From assembly GCA_947311845.1 (NCBI GenBank), contig CAMZMU010000096.1, forward strand, positions 11,436,910 through 11,500,909: a DNA stretch of 64,000 nt, read 5' to 3'. The notes beneath the pieces were generated by a model. The model saw only the letters and a list, made by a program, of their open reading frames with translations, made no database searches and was not told the DNA's origin. Positions 20,528 to 33,343 of this stretch are shown here, in pieces. The stretch is from Poa pratensis (lineage: Eukaryota; Streptophyta; Magnoliopsida; Poales; Poaceae). The translations under genes were made by a program, and so were the position numbers. Position 1 is the stretch's first letter. Every line of letters starts with the position of its first letter.

Positions 20528-21708
20528 TCATCCTATGCTTCTATCATCATGTGCTTCTATCCTGCTGTTGTTCTTCCTCTCTTCCTGTATTTCTTCTCCT
20601 CCTTTAAGGTGATGCTGCTCTTTTCCTGCTGCTTGGAGGCTGCTAGTGCTCTTTATTGCTGCTTGAAGGCTCCTGGTTCTCTTTTCCTGCTGCTTGGAGG
20701 CTACTGGTACTCGAAGGGTGTTTCTGCCGCTTGAAGGGTAGTTGTTCACCTCCCCAGTCATGTTGAACCACTTTTTGTCCATGTAGGCTATGTTGTCTAA
20801 TTCCCGTGTCGCAAACCAATCATCTTCACACATAGCCAAGCACCATTTCAATCTCTTTACAATGTTGGATAAGTTTAAGTGGGGCCTCACCTTATTACTG
20901 TGACACCTCAAATGACCCCACTCGAACCTTGAGTGTAAGGTCATGTAGCTTACACCCAATGCCTTTGACAGACCTCGCAATGTTCTCCTTCTGTTCAATG
21001 GGATTGTCACCACCCTCGACAGATCCAAATCGTCTTTCCGCTTGCGGCCAACTCTACCTTTCTTTTGATTTGTGACATCAACTTTCTCCCCTTGTTCAAT
21101 CTGTTTAAAAGCTCTTTCCTATATTCTCTCAACAGTTCTTACGATTGTATCGAGTATGCTAGCAATGACCTCCTTGTCTTTTTTCAGAACTTGTCCATTT
21201 TTGGTCTTGATCACCGTGAGTGCAAAATAAACACCATATCTCTCCTCATTTGTGAGTTCTCTGCCTTCCTCGTGAATTGGTTTCTCTACAACACTTGCTT
21301 CCTCATGAATTGGTTCCTCTACACCACTTGCTTCTTCATGAATTGGTTCCTCTACACCACTGGCTTCCTCATGAATTGGTTCCTCTACACCACTTGCTTC
21401 CTCATGAATTGGTTCCTCTACACCACTTGCTTCCTCATGAATTGGTTCCTCTTCTAGACTCAAGTTGAAATCGAGCAGCATCTCTTCCCCTGTCAAATAA
21501 GGAGCAAAAAATAAGTTATCTAGTTGTTGCAAATAATAGGAGTAGATCATGAAAATGAAAATAAAAATGCAAAAGTTTTGCAAATAATAGGAGTAGTACC
21601 TGCTGCTTCATTATTGACTGGTTCTTGACTGTTGTGTTCTTCCTGTTGATCTTCAGGTTCTGAGGCATCATCTTGTTGAGGACTCATGTTGAGATCAATC
21701 CCAACCAT
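20528..21708 (-). pseudogene. mariner-like (Tc1/mariner) transposase pseudogene
   Basis: Exon 1 (about 21708-21600) encodes MVGIDLNMSPQQ and ends at a GCAG|GTACTA donor. Exon 2 starts at 21489 after a GACAG acceptor, and the joined frame is consistent (phase 1). It holds an 11-residue tandem repeat, then the conserved RELTNEERYGVYFAL, the helix-turn-helix region VRTVERI and RRRTLRGLSKALGVSYMTLH, and the start of the catalytic core AYMDKKWFNMT, the plant mariner DEKWF block. A TAG at 21119-21121 replaces the Trp codon expected after VERI. After the first catalytic Asp the protein turns into low-complexity SLQAA and ends, so the other acidic residues are absent. It would normally move mariner and Stowaway-type elements; this copy cannot. 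Confidence 0.82.
21265..21460 (-). repeat. 33-bp tandem repeat encoding EEPIHEEASGV
   Basis: Five to six head-to-tail 33-bp units in the mariner transposase exon encode an 11-residue acidic repeat (EEPIHEEASGV, with VV and GRE variants at one end). The units stay in frame and nearly identical, so the expansion is recent compared with the decay of the gene. Confidence 0.9.
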
Positions 21709-21771
21709 CATCGCGGCGGTGGAGCAACAGCAGCAACCTATAACTTCTTCAGGGAGCAGCAACAGCAACTA

Positions 21772-22615
21772 GCCAATCGCCTCCCCAACAAGATCTACAG
21801 GAAGGTAACATGTCATTTTACTGGAATAAAAAACCTGCAGTAGTACTTGAGGTGTTTTATAACATGAACAAGTGGTTGATCCTTTGAGGTTTATAGGTGG
21901 CTGCTCTGGATTTATAAGTGGTTAATCATCACCTACTTAGTGCACCAAGGTGCCTGATGGTCTGTTAATCATTTTCCTGGATTAAAAAAACCTGCAGTAG
22001 TACTTGAGATGTATTAAACCTGTAGGAATACTTGAAGTGTATTATGACATGACATCCACAACCAGAACACTTGTTCTAGCAAGATAACACTCATTCATTA
22101 TTTTTGTTCAAGTTCTCCAGGAAAACCAGAAGAAAATATCTCATTTCTGGACTTTATATAAGACCTGACATCTGAGCAGGGAGCAGCAGTAGCAAACCTT
22201 CTTCAGAGAGGAACTTGAAGGCAGGCGAGCAGTAGCAGAGAACAAGTGAACAAGCATGGCAACTCAGAATTTTGTTTTTCAAAAAACTGCAGGAATAAAT
22301 AGCTCCAGGAATATATGCCTTTGGGCTGACAAAGAAGTTAAATAATCTTTTGGTCTTTGGTCTTTGTCTTTTGGTCAATATATATGCCTTTGTCCTATTT
22401 GCATGATCAAGCTATTTTTGTTAAAATTATTTGAACACTGCTACTGATTGTAAACTTGCTGTGGCAGTATACAGAAAATACTAGTGTCACTGCAGCGATT
22501 CATCAAGTGGCAGTAATTAAGAGGCACAACTACTTCATACAGGTTCAGACTTGCAAACTTGAACCTAGCCATTCATCACACATGCATATAATTCATGTTA
22601 TTTTTTCGAGTAACC
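21772..22615. other. AT-rich spacer
   Basis: About 840 bp without a supported gene. CTGCAGTAGTACTTGAG recurs (21834, 21989), as do related strings near 22020. I looked for mariner terminal repeats here and near 20450 and did not find convincing ones. Confidence 0.4.
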
Positions 22616-22826
22616 TCTCGAAGAGGGCAGGGCGTTCCTGCAATTCGTATAGAAGAAAGAATTGACCCAGTTTATAAGGAAAACCGGCCCAACAACCGTA
22701 CAAATGCCCTGTTTATGAGGAAAACAGGGCCATAAAACCGCACAAACGAGGGGACCGCCGTCCACACGGCGCTAGTCCACCGAACGCCACAAAGCACGCC
22801 ACCCACCCCGGGGCCGCCGCCCCGAC
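22616..22826. other. unclassified retroelement-like sequence, left part of interrupted host copy
   Basis: C-rich sequence (CGCCACAAAGCACGCCACCC, GGGGCCGCCGCCCC) like LINE or other retroelement debris common in grasses. It is cut at 22826 by element A and resumes at 42132 after the second CCGAC. No frame is open. Confidence 0.4.
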
Positions 22827-23960
22827 TGATGCATGTAAAATGCATACACGAACTTTGCATTATTTTATTCATATTCCAATCATATTTGCATCATATAAGG
22901 GTTATATCAATGTTTTATAATGATTTTGGGAATATTTCACAAGTTCCCCTATTTTTCTGGAATTAACCCTGCGCAGGCAGAAAACCCTATTTTCTATATT
23001 TTGATGTTTCAGGGACCCAAACGACGTCCAAATGACCTGCAAATTTAGAAGCATCAATATTTGGAAGGAAGAAGACCTAGGAGCGAAGGAAGTGAACGAA
23101 CGGAGGCTCGAGGCCCAAAAGGGGGTGGCCCATGCGGCCACAGTACCTGGCCGCATGGGGCCCACCTTCTGGAGCCTCGGAGCTCCGTTGCCGTCGATCT
23201 TTTCTCCACCGACTTCGTCTTGACTTAAAACCGACTATAAAAATAGTCCCCGAGGCCCTTCGGAAAGGAGGCGGCGGAGAAACACAAAACCACGAAACAG
23301 AGAGTCAGAAGGCTGCCGCCGGAGAAGATTGGAGGGGGGAAACGATGACGGAATCACCTCCGGTAGGCTCCTCCATCTCCCATCCGGAGTCTCCATCAAC
23401 ACCACCGTCTCCATGATGAAGGGGGAGTAGTCCACCCCCTGGACTTGGGTTTGTGGTGGTAACTTATATATCTCTCCTCTCTTTGAGCTTCACTAATTAG
23501 TACCGTATGAGCTGCTGAATATGATTACGGTCATCTATGTAATTCCTATGGTGGATATTGTGGTATGAGATGATATTTGTTATGCATTTACCGTTGTGTT
23601 GGATCTTTTATGACTTGTCATACTTTGGAGATATTTTATGATGCATGTGATGGTTTGATTTATTCATAATGCCTTGTTTATCCTTGTCATGAGGTGATTG
23701 ACACCACCACGTATGGATAGATGAGAGATATGTGGTCATGCACACGAAATATGAATCATTGCACTAGTGTTAGAATATTGTCCATTATGAAGTATGATGT
23801 ATGTAGGTACGGGATGGCCGATGTGACAACGGCATATGTATTGAGTGACACAATACAGCCCAACATCCTTTATCTGGGGGTAAAAAGGAAGAAGTATGAT
23901 GTGGGAGTGACAGCAACCACGCTAGCCTTACGAGGGTGACATAGCAACACAAATGATTAT
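22827..23960 (+). repeat. 5' LTR of element A, part 1
   Basis: First 1134 bp of the LTR, matching 40592 onward. It is interrupted after AAATGATTAT by element B and resumes at 35048. TATAAAAATA at about 23236 is the probable LTR TATA box. Confidence 0.88.
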
Positions 23961-25656
23961 TGATGCATGTAAAATGCATACATAAACTTTGCATTATTTT
24001 ATTCATATTCCAATCATATTTGCATCATATAAGGGTTATATCAATGTTTTATAATGATTTTGGGAATAATTCACAAGTTCCCCTATTTTTCTGGAATTAA
24101 CCCTGCGCAGGCAGAAAACCCTATTTTCTATATTTTGATGTTTCAGGGACCCAAACGACGTCCAAATGACTTGCAAATTTAGGAGCATCAATATTTGGAA
24201 TGAACAAGACCTGTGAGCGAAGGAAGCGAACAAACGGAGGCTCGAGGACCAAAAGGGGGTGGCCCACGCGGCCAGGTACTATGGCCGCGTGGGGCCCACC
24301 TTCTGGAGCCTCGATGCTCCGTTGCCATCGATCTTTTCTCCACCGACTTCGTCTTGACCTAAAACCGACTATAAAAATAGTCCCCGAGGCTCTTCGGAAA
24401 GGGGCACCGCAGAAACACAGAAACCACGAAACAAAGATCAGGAGCTGCAGATTGGAGGGGGAAAACTCCGGCGGGGCGCTGCCGGAGAGGTCACCTCCTC
24501 CAACTAAATCTCCACCGTATCCATGATGAAGAGGGAGTAGTCCACCCCTGGACTATGGGTTTGTGGAAGTAACTTATGTATCTCTCTCCCTCTTGAGCTT
24601 CACTAATTAGCACCGTATGAGCTGCCGAACATGATTACGGTCATCTATGTAATACCTTTGTAGTGGATCTTTATGAGTTAATATATGTTTGAGATTGCAA
24701 TTGTTTTGTTTCAGTTATGCAAGTAGATGCATATTATGTACCCGTTCTTGTTTACTTGTTTTGATCAAGCATGTTTATGAGAGCGTGTGTGGGGGAACGT
24801 GTGCATTAGATGGAGTAACGGGGGGTGGCTAGTGCGGTGAACGTGAGAGAAAGTTTCGCGATCCACTTGGGTGTTTTGCTTTACTTTGTTGCCTCACTAG
24901 GGATAAAAAGAAATACCTTGCTACCGGAGATGTGGGTGTGACCATTGCCACTACTCCATGACTAGATCTAGCATGTTCTTATTTCAACTTCATGTCATGA
25001 AACTTAATGCTATGCTCTGATTTATCTTAATACTAAGGTGTTATGATTTAGTTTGCATCTTAGTGGAGTATAAGATGGATTAATAACAAAAGATCTCTAT
25101 GTTAGGACGTGATGCCCATATGATTAATAACTTGTCATGAAACTTTGTTGCAATCTCATATGTTAACTCTTTTGTTCCATTGTCTACCACATTATTAAAG
25201 AGAGAGTGCATTTGTGAAACCATGAACCCCGGTCCATTTTTAATCATAAGAAACACCTTTGCAACAACTTACATCCACTTTTTATTTTCAGCCATTTATA
25301 AATCCGAAAATACAAAAATACTTTTGCATCTTGCATTCACCATATAAAACCCAAAAATATCATCTATTATTGTTTCAATCATCCTTGCATATTATCATTG
25401 CATTTTTATTTATTGTTTTGTATTCATAACTTACTCACACCTTGTGCTTGACAACCACTTGGTGTGGTTGAGGGCACAAAACAATTTATTTTTGTTTGCA
25501 GGTTTCCAAGGGAAGGATAAGGAGGTAAAGCCTTCACTACTGATTCCCCGAGAGTTCGATATAAAACCTCGAGTCATCCCTCCTGGGGAAAATAGTCTTG
25601 CCCGTACTACACACTCTGCTATTGGGGTCTCAACCTAACCCTTTTGAGGGCCATCA
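23961..25656 (+). repeat. 5' LTR of element B
   Basis: A 1696-bp LTR, TGATGCATG...GAGGGCCATCA. Only about the first 700 bp resemble the LTR of element A; the rest (from about 24655) is unrelated to it. A TATAAAAATAG motif sits at about 24370. Confidence 0.9.
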
Positions 25657-25668
25657 AGACGTATTTTC

Positions 25669-25686
25669 TGGCGCCGTTGCCGGGGA
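25669..25686 (+). other. primer-binding site of element B
   Basis: TGGCGCCGTTGCCGGGGA lies 12 bp inside the 5' LTR. This is the Asp-tRNA-type PBS usual for Athila elements. The spacing is longer than usual but is the same in element A (11 bp). Confidence 0.85.
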
Positions 25687-25968
25687 ATCATTGCTGAAAG
25701 TTTTATCCAAGGGTATCTCACAACAAGTCAACTTCATCACCAAGTTGTGCAAACACCTAAGCTTGGGGAGGTTGCACCTACGTGAGCACCATCTTATCCA
25801 TCTTTACCTTCAAACCATTTTATTTTGTTTTGTTATTGTCTTGCATTTTGTCTTGCATATTTTATTTTCAGTTTTGCATAAAAAATAAAAAACACATAAG
25901 AACTTGCTAAAATGGGAGACAGAACTAAGTTGTGTGACTACATAAATACTCCAAACTAGCTGGGTGAC

Positions 25969-25984
25969 CCGCGCAATTGCGCGG
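25969..25984 (-). terminator. Helitron 3' terminal hairpin
   Basis: CCGCGCAATTGCGCGG is a perfect 16-bp palindrome 10 bp from the CTAG end. It is the stem-loop that marks the end of rolling-circle transfer in Helitrons. Confidence 0.85.
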
Positions 25985-27561
25985 CTAGCCTCGGTATATT
26001 TTATACGCCGATATCTAAAGTGGTTTTTTCCCGTTCATAAGGTAGATTAGATATCAATAAATATTTTAAAAGCATGATACCTTGTGTGTAGAGCTATCCT
26101 ACCTGCCCCATACTTTCACTCATGTGATAAATCTTTAGAAATGTGAAAAATGTAAAACGGGAGTAACTTAAAATTCATTCTGGACTGTACCATAAATCTT
26201 GTATTTTTTCCAGCTCCAGCAATTAACACTATCTACTCACCCGTGTTGTAGTTTTGTAATGTTTAGTAGCACTAACAAAAGTTGGTGATGTACCAGCTTG
26301 ATGTATTAGCGGCATATCTTACTGGTTTGCACTCCTACTTAATCGTTCGTGTGATTTATGTGATTTTCAAGGTAAATCATTTAATTTTGTTATGACAAAA
26401 GCACACGAACCAAGATATATGATATGAGGTGACTTTCATACAAAAAATGGTAAAATTGGGATGAATAAATTGATAAATTAATCCATTTACTAAGCTTTTT
26501 TTAATTTGTATGCATGTCCCAGAAAATCCTTCAATTATCATGTCATCTGTAATTTCTTGCTGACCGAGTTTGTATGCATATCTGCATGCATGTTGTGTTT
26601 TCTGGTTTCAGCTATATTTCTGTATGATAGATTAACCGCTTTTCAATTCATCCTTAAATACTCAAGTTCTACCATATAATAAACCGACTATAGATCTGAG
26701 CCTATTTTCTAGTATTATATCCCCTACACTTACACCGGCATCTTAAGTTTAATTTGGAATAATGGGCAGTATAGTGCACTATTCTATTCTGGAAACATCA
26801 TTGAAACAATGAGGAGTTTCTACTTATTGATACTTTCACTGAAAGGTAAGAATTTCAGAATGATCTTTTTCCTTGTTCACGGCGGAGCTCGGTACCAATA
26901 AGCATGTATATTACTGTTAAACTAAACATATATGCACAACTGACCAATTGTTTTGAGCAATCAGATGAAAGCAAGACACAAAATTTACCTGACATCCTCC
27001 CAAAAGGTTATACTGACACTTTATTGCCATGCATTCCACAAATCATTATCCCGAACTCTGGAAGGATCTGGCACCTGCAAAAAGGAATAACAAATGGAAT
27101 ATATAAGTACATGTTGAACTGAGGTTGTAAACTTTAGTTGTTTCCAGGATAGAGGGCAAGCTGAAGTGTGAGAAATCTGTTGATCATTCAGCTATCTGCA
27201 CACAAAGAAAATTTCTGTTCAACATACCAAGCAAAATAATGTGATTGACCAAAAATCCAATGGCAACATTGAAAGAGTGACTTTAAAAATAAAACATGCA
27301 GAATGTTTGCACCCCACATATATAAGACTGTAGAAAACAGTAGAAATAAACAATAGGTATTTGCATTTATTTACAAAATTGCTTGCATAACAAATTAACA
27401 ATAAAATATATCCATGCAAAAAGATAAAAAGGAAAAGCGTGTACTTCCCAAATATTCAACAAATAGGGCATTGTACTATGACTGTCAACCAATTTCATGC
27501 AACGAAGGTCAGAAGCAATGTAAACATGCATGTTTCCGGGTCCAATTAATCGTCTTCAGAT

Positions 27562-28180
27562 TCAGTTAGCTACCAAATTGTTGCACATAGTGAAGTAGTG
27601 AGAGTGCACTATGGCCACGCAGATAACCAACTCCTTGATTTTAATTTTTAAGAACTCTAATCGGACCTCCATGATCCTGGAGAAGAAATTCTTGGGAGCC
27701 ATATCTACGATCAATGTCGCGAGAACAACATGAGGCTCGGTTTCGTCGCTGAGCTGAGGCTGCTGGAATTCGCCTCGGACGACATCCCGCCTCCTACCAT
27801 CCAGCTCCATCTTGGCAAAGCGTGAGGAACCTAAATACCCAATGCTTCGACCAATTTGAAAAACAGTCCATATCATGGGACACCACACCACTTTCGTCGA
27901 TTTGTCAGATGTGGTGGTGCGAGGCCGCCGAGATACGGCCTTATAGTAGCACCTCCTCCTGGTATGCGCCGAATAGATGTTTATTCCGACGACCAGCGGA
28001 AGCAGAACGATTCTGGTCCTCTCTCATGGTACAGTTTTGACAGAAATCACGGAAACCTGCTACTGCTCGCATGGGAGAAGAATCAGCCTCACAGAAGGCG
28101 TTGGCAACCAAAGTTTCTGAAACATCCGCTGAACGTCCTCCTCTTATATAAATCAACAATCGCGAGATCAAATATGTGTT
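27562..28180 (-). other. possible captured host gene fragment in Helitron
   Basis: A minus-strand open frame (27891-27562) and adjoining GC-richer DNA to about 28180 stand out from the AT-rich Helitron body. The segment KMELDGRRRDVVRGEF and the ATATCATGGGAC...-type strings look exonic, but I cannot name the source gene. Confidence 0.3.
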
Positions 28181-28334
28181 GGAATATACGTGCTGGACGT
28201 GGAAATAAAGATTTGGAGTTGGTCATCAACCGGATATTTACCTATAGTTGACGGCTCTTATGTCGATCCGCTAGACGTTCTAACGTCGCTGGTCCGGCCG
28301 TATTGGTTGCGTAGCTATCGAATCATGGTTAGTC

Positions 28335-28530
28335 ATGCATCCCTGCCATGCCGTCGATCCGCCGGACTTGTACTTGATGGATCGCCATGGACGCCAGTAT
28401 GCATAGCTGTCATGTCGTCGATCCGCCGGGCTTGTACCGAGATCGTCATGGATGCCAGTCTGCATCGCTGCCATGTCGTCCATCCGCCGGGCTTCTACCT
28501 GATGGGGTCGTCATGGCCGCATGTAGTCGT
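28335..28530. repeat. about 70-bp tandem repeat in Helitron
   Basis: Three imperfect units carry TCGTCGATCCGCCGGGCTTG or close variants at about 28350, 28415 and 28476, each with an ATGGATGCCAGT-like part. This is a minisatellite in the 5' half of the Helitron. Confidence 0.75.
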
Positions 28531-30984
28531 CGCATGTGTTCGTGCTCTCAATTGATGCTTAGATCGTGTAATTGGATCGTCCAACATTAGACACCGTGTG
28601 TGGAATAATCTGGCATGTGAGCAGCCTATATGGATCTAATTAGTCTTGCATAGTGTACCTGACATAAGTGGGACTGCTCCCACATCGATCAACCAAGCTT
28701 GGACGCTGCTGCCGCGCAGGGAGGCATGTACGACAGGAAGACGCTGGCCGCTGGACTACTCGCCGCCTCCGTGGGATCGGCATGTATTTTTTCAAAACGC
28801 CGCCGGCCGGATTGGTTGCCCTAGCAGATCGAGAAGGACAGGAAAAAAGAAGTCACGCTCCATGCCGACATGCCGGTGGCGTATTCAATCAGGCATACAT
28901 GCCGTGGATGACGATGACTCTAAGTCATAACGTGACGTGGGATGAGGTGAATCTGAGCCATTCAAATATCTTGACTTTAGAGCGGTAAATCTTCACCGTT
29001 AAATGTTTGTTGTTTTAATTATATAATAGATGATCAATTTATTGCTAGGCCCATTGCCACACCTGAGATACAAGCTGATAGTTATGAAGTAAGTTCTAGT
29101 TTGTTGAACTTGATAACTAGGGAATAATTTGGCGGTAGTGCTATGGAGGATGCCTCTATGCATCTTCCTGATTTTGTTGAAATATGTGACATGCAAAAAT
29201 TTAAAAATGTGGAAAGTGATATTCTAAAACTGAAGTTATTTCCTTTCTCACTTAGAGGAAAAGCTAAAGAGTGGTTGCATTCATTACCTATTGATAGCAT
29301 TAAAACTTGGAATGATCTAAAAGAAGCTTTCATTAAGAAATACTATCCCCTGTTAAAATTTTGCAAAATAGAAACAATATTCTTTCTTTTAGGCAAAATG
29401 AAAATGAACATGTTGCCATGGCTTGGGATAGGATTAAACTTATGCTTAAAACTTGTCCTTCACATGGGGTTAATGAATGTACCATACTACACTCTTTCTA
29501 CAATGGTTTAAACTACATGTCTAGAAATATTCTTGATTCTGCTGCTGGAGGTGCTTTTATGGGGAAAACTGTAGGAGAAACTAAAACATATTGAGTGCAT
29601 TTTGCAAAACTATAGTCAATGGCATACTGATAGAGCACCTACTTCATCTAAGAGAGTAAACTCCATAGAAGAAACAAATGATTTGTCATCTAAAATGGAC
29701 ACTATTCTTGTTTCATCAATAAACAAAATATGGAAAATGTGCCTTTGCAAGAACTAGTTGGTAATAATTCTGAAAGTGTTGATGTTAACTTCATTAGGAA
29801 CTATGGTAATAATGGGTATGGTAATAACAATTATAATGCTTATAATAAACACCCATATGTTCCTAACAACCGTCCATCTATTCCATATCCTAATGCTAGT
29901 GATAATTGGAAGTCTATGCCACCACGTAATGATAATTTTGAGGCTAATAAAATTCTTATGGAACAAGTTGCTAGTCATAATACCATGATACAAGAGTTGA
30001 ATAAGTCTGTTGCTTCTATTAGTTCTGATATTAAAGGCTTACAACTCCAAACTGCAGAACTAGACAAAGCTTTGTCAAAGCTAGCTGATAACCAAGCCAC
30101 CTTATTGAGTATGTCTGCAGGGAAACCACAAGCACCACCTGTGGTGGGAATGAATTCTATTAATATTGCTGAAAATGTTCCTCTTACTTTGGAGGACACT
30201 CTTAATGAATTATTGAACTATCCTGGATATTTATTGCCATTTATGTCTCAACTTGTTGGTTTAAAAGAGGAAGTAAACAAACTGAACATGATGAATCTCT
30301 TTTGTTGATTGAGTTAGAAAGAAAGTTGAGGAAGTTAAAATGCTGAGTGAAGTCAAGGAACCATTGCTTGACTTAGAGAATTGTAGCTTGCATGAATTAA
30401 TATCTATCTTACAAAAATTTGCAAGTGATCCTTCTATTAATGCTAACCAAGCTGGTTTTGGTTCTTATATTGCTAATCAAGTTTTGAAAGAAAAGATTGC
30501 TAGGTACAACAAGAAGCTATGATACCACCTAAGCTTGGGGATGTATGGATTCCCAAAGTACTTGTTACCATTGGAAAAGAGACACACCATGCTATATTAG
30601 ATCTAGGATCTAGTGTCTCTGTTTTATCTAAAGAATTATATGAAGTACTTGAATTAAAGAATCTTGAAAAATGTTCTATTGAACTTGCACTTGCTGATGA
30701 TTCCATTAAACATGCTATAGGAAGAGTAAGTGATGTTATGGTAGAGTTACATATGACATTTGTACCTGTTGGTTTTCTAATCATGGATATGGGGAATAAA
30801 ACCTCTAGTCCAATTATTCTTTGAAGACCTTTTCTTCGTACACAGGTGCTATCATTGATTCAAATGAAGGGAATGTGAAGTTTCAGTTTCCACACAAGAA
30901 TGCATGGAACACTTCCCAAGGAAGAGAGACACACCAAAGTTCAAGCTCCCTCACGAGCTTCGTCCACAATAATATCAAGTAAGA

Positions 30985-33343
30985 AGCCTAGCTATATGGC
31001 TATAAAGAAAGCGCTTTACGGGAGGCAACCCGGTTGTTTTTATTTTTTATTTTCTTTGTGTCCTCTTGCTGTAACAAGAGACTAGGTTTTTAGTTTAGTT
31101 CCTGGAATTTTTAATAAAGTGCCAAGTTTTACCCATTTTGGTGTGAAAAAGTTGCTTATAGCATTCGGAGATATTATTGCAGCACGAATCTGTGCACGGT
31201 ATGATTTTTAATTCCTATTCCGTAACTCCGAATGAGCTGATATTTAAACTGTAGTCGCAACTTTTCATCCTCTGTATGCATGAAGTTTTTCAGAATTTTT
31301 AGACAAACTTAAGTAGGTAGAAAAATACATTTTGCTGCTGCTGTTTTTCTGGACAGATTCTGTCCCATTTTGTTTGATGCATGCTTAGAGCTTTTAGCTT
31401 GAATCTTTTAGATCCAATTGAGTTTATGAGTAGGCATACAACATTATACACTTACTGAACATTCATATAAATTTTTGTCTAAGGATTATATGCAGCAAGA
31501 AACCTATTTGTTTGTCACTACTAATGTCACCCCACAGAAAAGAAATGGGAGAAACGGTGTTTTGAAGTTTTTTCACAGGGATTAGAGGAGATGCACCAAG
31601 AGCTATCCAAGGATGGTGAAGACCATAAGCTTGGGGATGTGAAGACAACCCCACTGGACCAACACACTCTCGGTTTGCACACGTCTAACTTCTGTTTTTC
31701 GATCAATGCACTTTATCGCATAAACTTGGAGCGTCTTTTTGTTTAGGTTTGATTTTTATTTTGAGAGACCACCTCATTTATATATGAGAGAGCTACTGGA
31801 AATTTGGGTTGAATATGTTGGATGCCATTATAAGATTGGGAAAAGGGATGTTTGAGTTGATTTTAAAAGATACATATAGTTGCATGATTCATAGCTTGTT
31901 AATGAGTAATAATTTGTTAGTGTTTTATTAAGAGTTATCTTTCATCCATGTTTTGATGCTGAATGTTACTTTACTTTGTTTAACATGAATTAGTTAGTTC
32001 TATGGACACTCATGCATGCATTTAGACGGTCAACTTTCTCCCTCTTGCTAGCCCAAAAATTCCAACAAGCAAAAACTTGTTTCCAACACCTTCAACCAAA
32101 GTTTTTCCAGTGAGTCCACCATATCTACCTATTAGCTTTATGCTATTCCGAGTATGTTTACCATGTTATTTTGTATATTTATACCTCTGAATTAAAATGC
32201 TTATGTTGTTGATTGTTATGGGAAAAGTTGGTTATATAGCTCTTACGAACTTGATGCACACTTTACTTTTATTGCACTTAATGAACATGACCCATTGTGA
32301 TTAAAATTATGATGTTATGAGCTTGACAAATGTCTTTGGTGGAGAGTTAGCCCAAATGTGCTGTCACATGGCAAGCTTTCAACATTGCACTTCATTATAT
32401 TTAGTTGATGTCATGTACTTTTGTTTATGGATGCTTACCATGGGTGAAATAAATGTGGAAATGAAGTAGGTTTAAATGAGTTTGTATAAATGGTTAGAGA
32501 GACGCCTGGGCCGCTAATCTAAGCCATGCATCATTCATGGTGGAAATTTACTTACATGCTATGGTGAACCTTCTGTGATACACCTTACAATAAAAAGCTA
32601 TCCAATGGTAAATAAAAAGGTTGTTGAGATTGTTCATTATGTTTGTTTGTCTTGTCATTTTGATATGGGCTTGTTCCATATCCTGGGACAAGAGTCACCC
32701 CAGTTGACGCTCTTGATGATACTATTTTACTTACAATGATATTTAAATTGAACTTGCTTTGTTTTCCGAGTTGAGTAACACATGGAGTAGGTACTCGTAT
32801 TCAAGGGGCATGCGACTTTCAACCCATACTTTGTCAAGCACATTACTCATATTTGCTTTCACTTTAAACTTAATCATTCAAGATGCTATGATAGGGGCAA
32901 TGAGAGCTTGACACCAAGGAATACCACATTGCAATCATTAACTTAAGTAGAAGCATTTGGAAGTTAGATGAACTTATTCATGCTTTACCTCTGCTCATAT
33001 ATATATCTTTCCAAAGTGTCCACCTTTTATATTCAGATTTCCATCTACACTCTATGACCATTGTAGGATGTTCTTACATATCATTATGCATACTTGTGGT
33101 CCATAGTACTTTTTCATTTATGTTACACTTTGTGAATTATCATTGAACATCCTTACATTGAATATTTGATATCGCTTCATAAACTATCTTGCATATTGTT
33201 ACATCTTATTAAGAATGAACCATTTACTCTATGTAGCAATAGTAATCATCTTTGATATCCATTGATAGTATTAAAATGCAAAGTCCATGTTAGTTTTATC
33301 ACCTTCATACTCGAGGATGAGCATGGGTTAAGCTTGGGGATGC
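30985..33343 (+). other. long non-coding 3' region of element B
   Basis: About 2.36 kb without coding potential, from the motif AGCGCTTTACGGGAGGCAAC (about 31010) to the polypurine tract. The GGGAGGCAACCCGG motif is conserved in Athila-type elements. The whole block is nearly identical to 38225-40591 in element A. Confidence 0.8.

Larger units (their letters stand above)
25956..29030 (-). mobile_element. non-autonomous Helitron, 3075 bp
   Basis: Read on the minus strand, the element starts TCTATTATATAATTAAAAC (at 29030) and ends with the palindrome CCGCGCAATTGCGCGG followed about 10 bp later by CTAG (25959-25956). Insertion is between A (25955) and T (29031), with no target duplication. Removing it restores the gag reading frame of element B across the join, which fixes both ends to the base. 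I found no Rep/helicase, so it is non-autonomous. Its interior probably holds host gene pieces. Confidence 0.9.
25912..30830 (+). pseudogene. gag-protease of element B, interrupted by a Helitron
   Basis: Gag opens at ATG 25912 (MGDRTKLCDYINTP) and is split at 25955/29031 by the Helitron. On the far side the frame resumes without loss (DQFIARPIATPEIQ), then meets a TAA near 29126. Downstream are the capsid blocks LKLFPFSLRGKAKEWLHSLP and TWNDLKEAFIKKYYP, a frameshift near 29350, then DRIKLMLKTCPSHG. The Asn/Tyr-rich 29730-30308 stretch and the protease block AILDLGSSVSVLSKELYEVL (about 30590-30650) are typical of Athila Gag-Pro. A stop follows at about 30824, just before RPFLRT. No RT follows. 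Confidence 0.82.

Noticed and set aside
21277..21457. Regular 33-bp repeats that could look like a CRISPR array
   Set aside because: The repeats are contiguous with no spacers, encode an in-frame acidic peptide inside a transposase, and the genome is a plant.
21065..21457. Plus-strand open frame over the mariner repeat
   Set aside because: It is the shadow of the minus-strand 33-bp repeat and has no family features.
20380..22620. Stowaway-type terminal repeats of the mariner element
   Set aside because: No CTCCCTCCGT-like inverted pair was found on either side, so element borders are not given.
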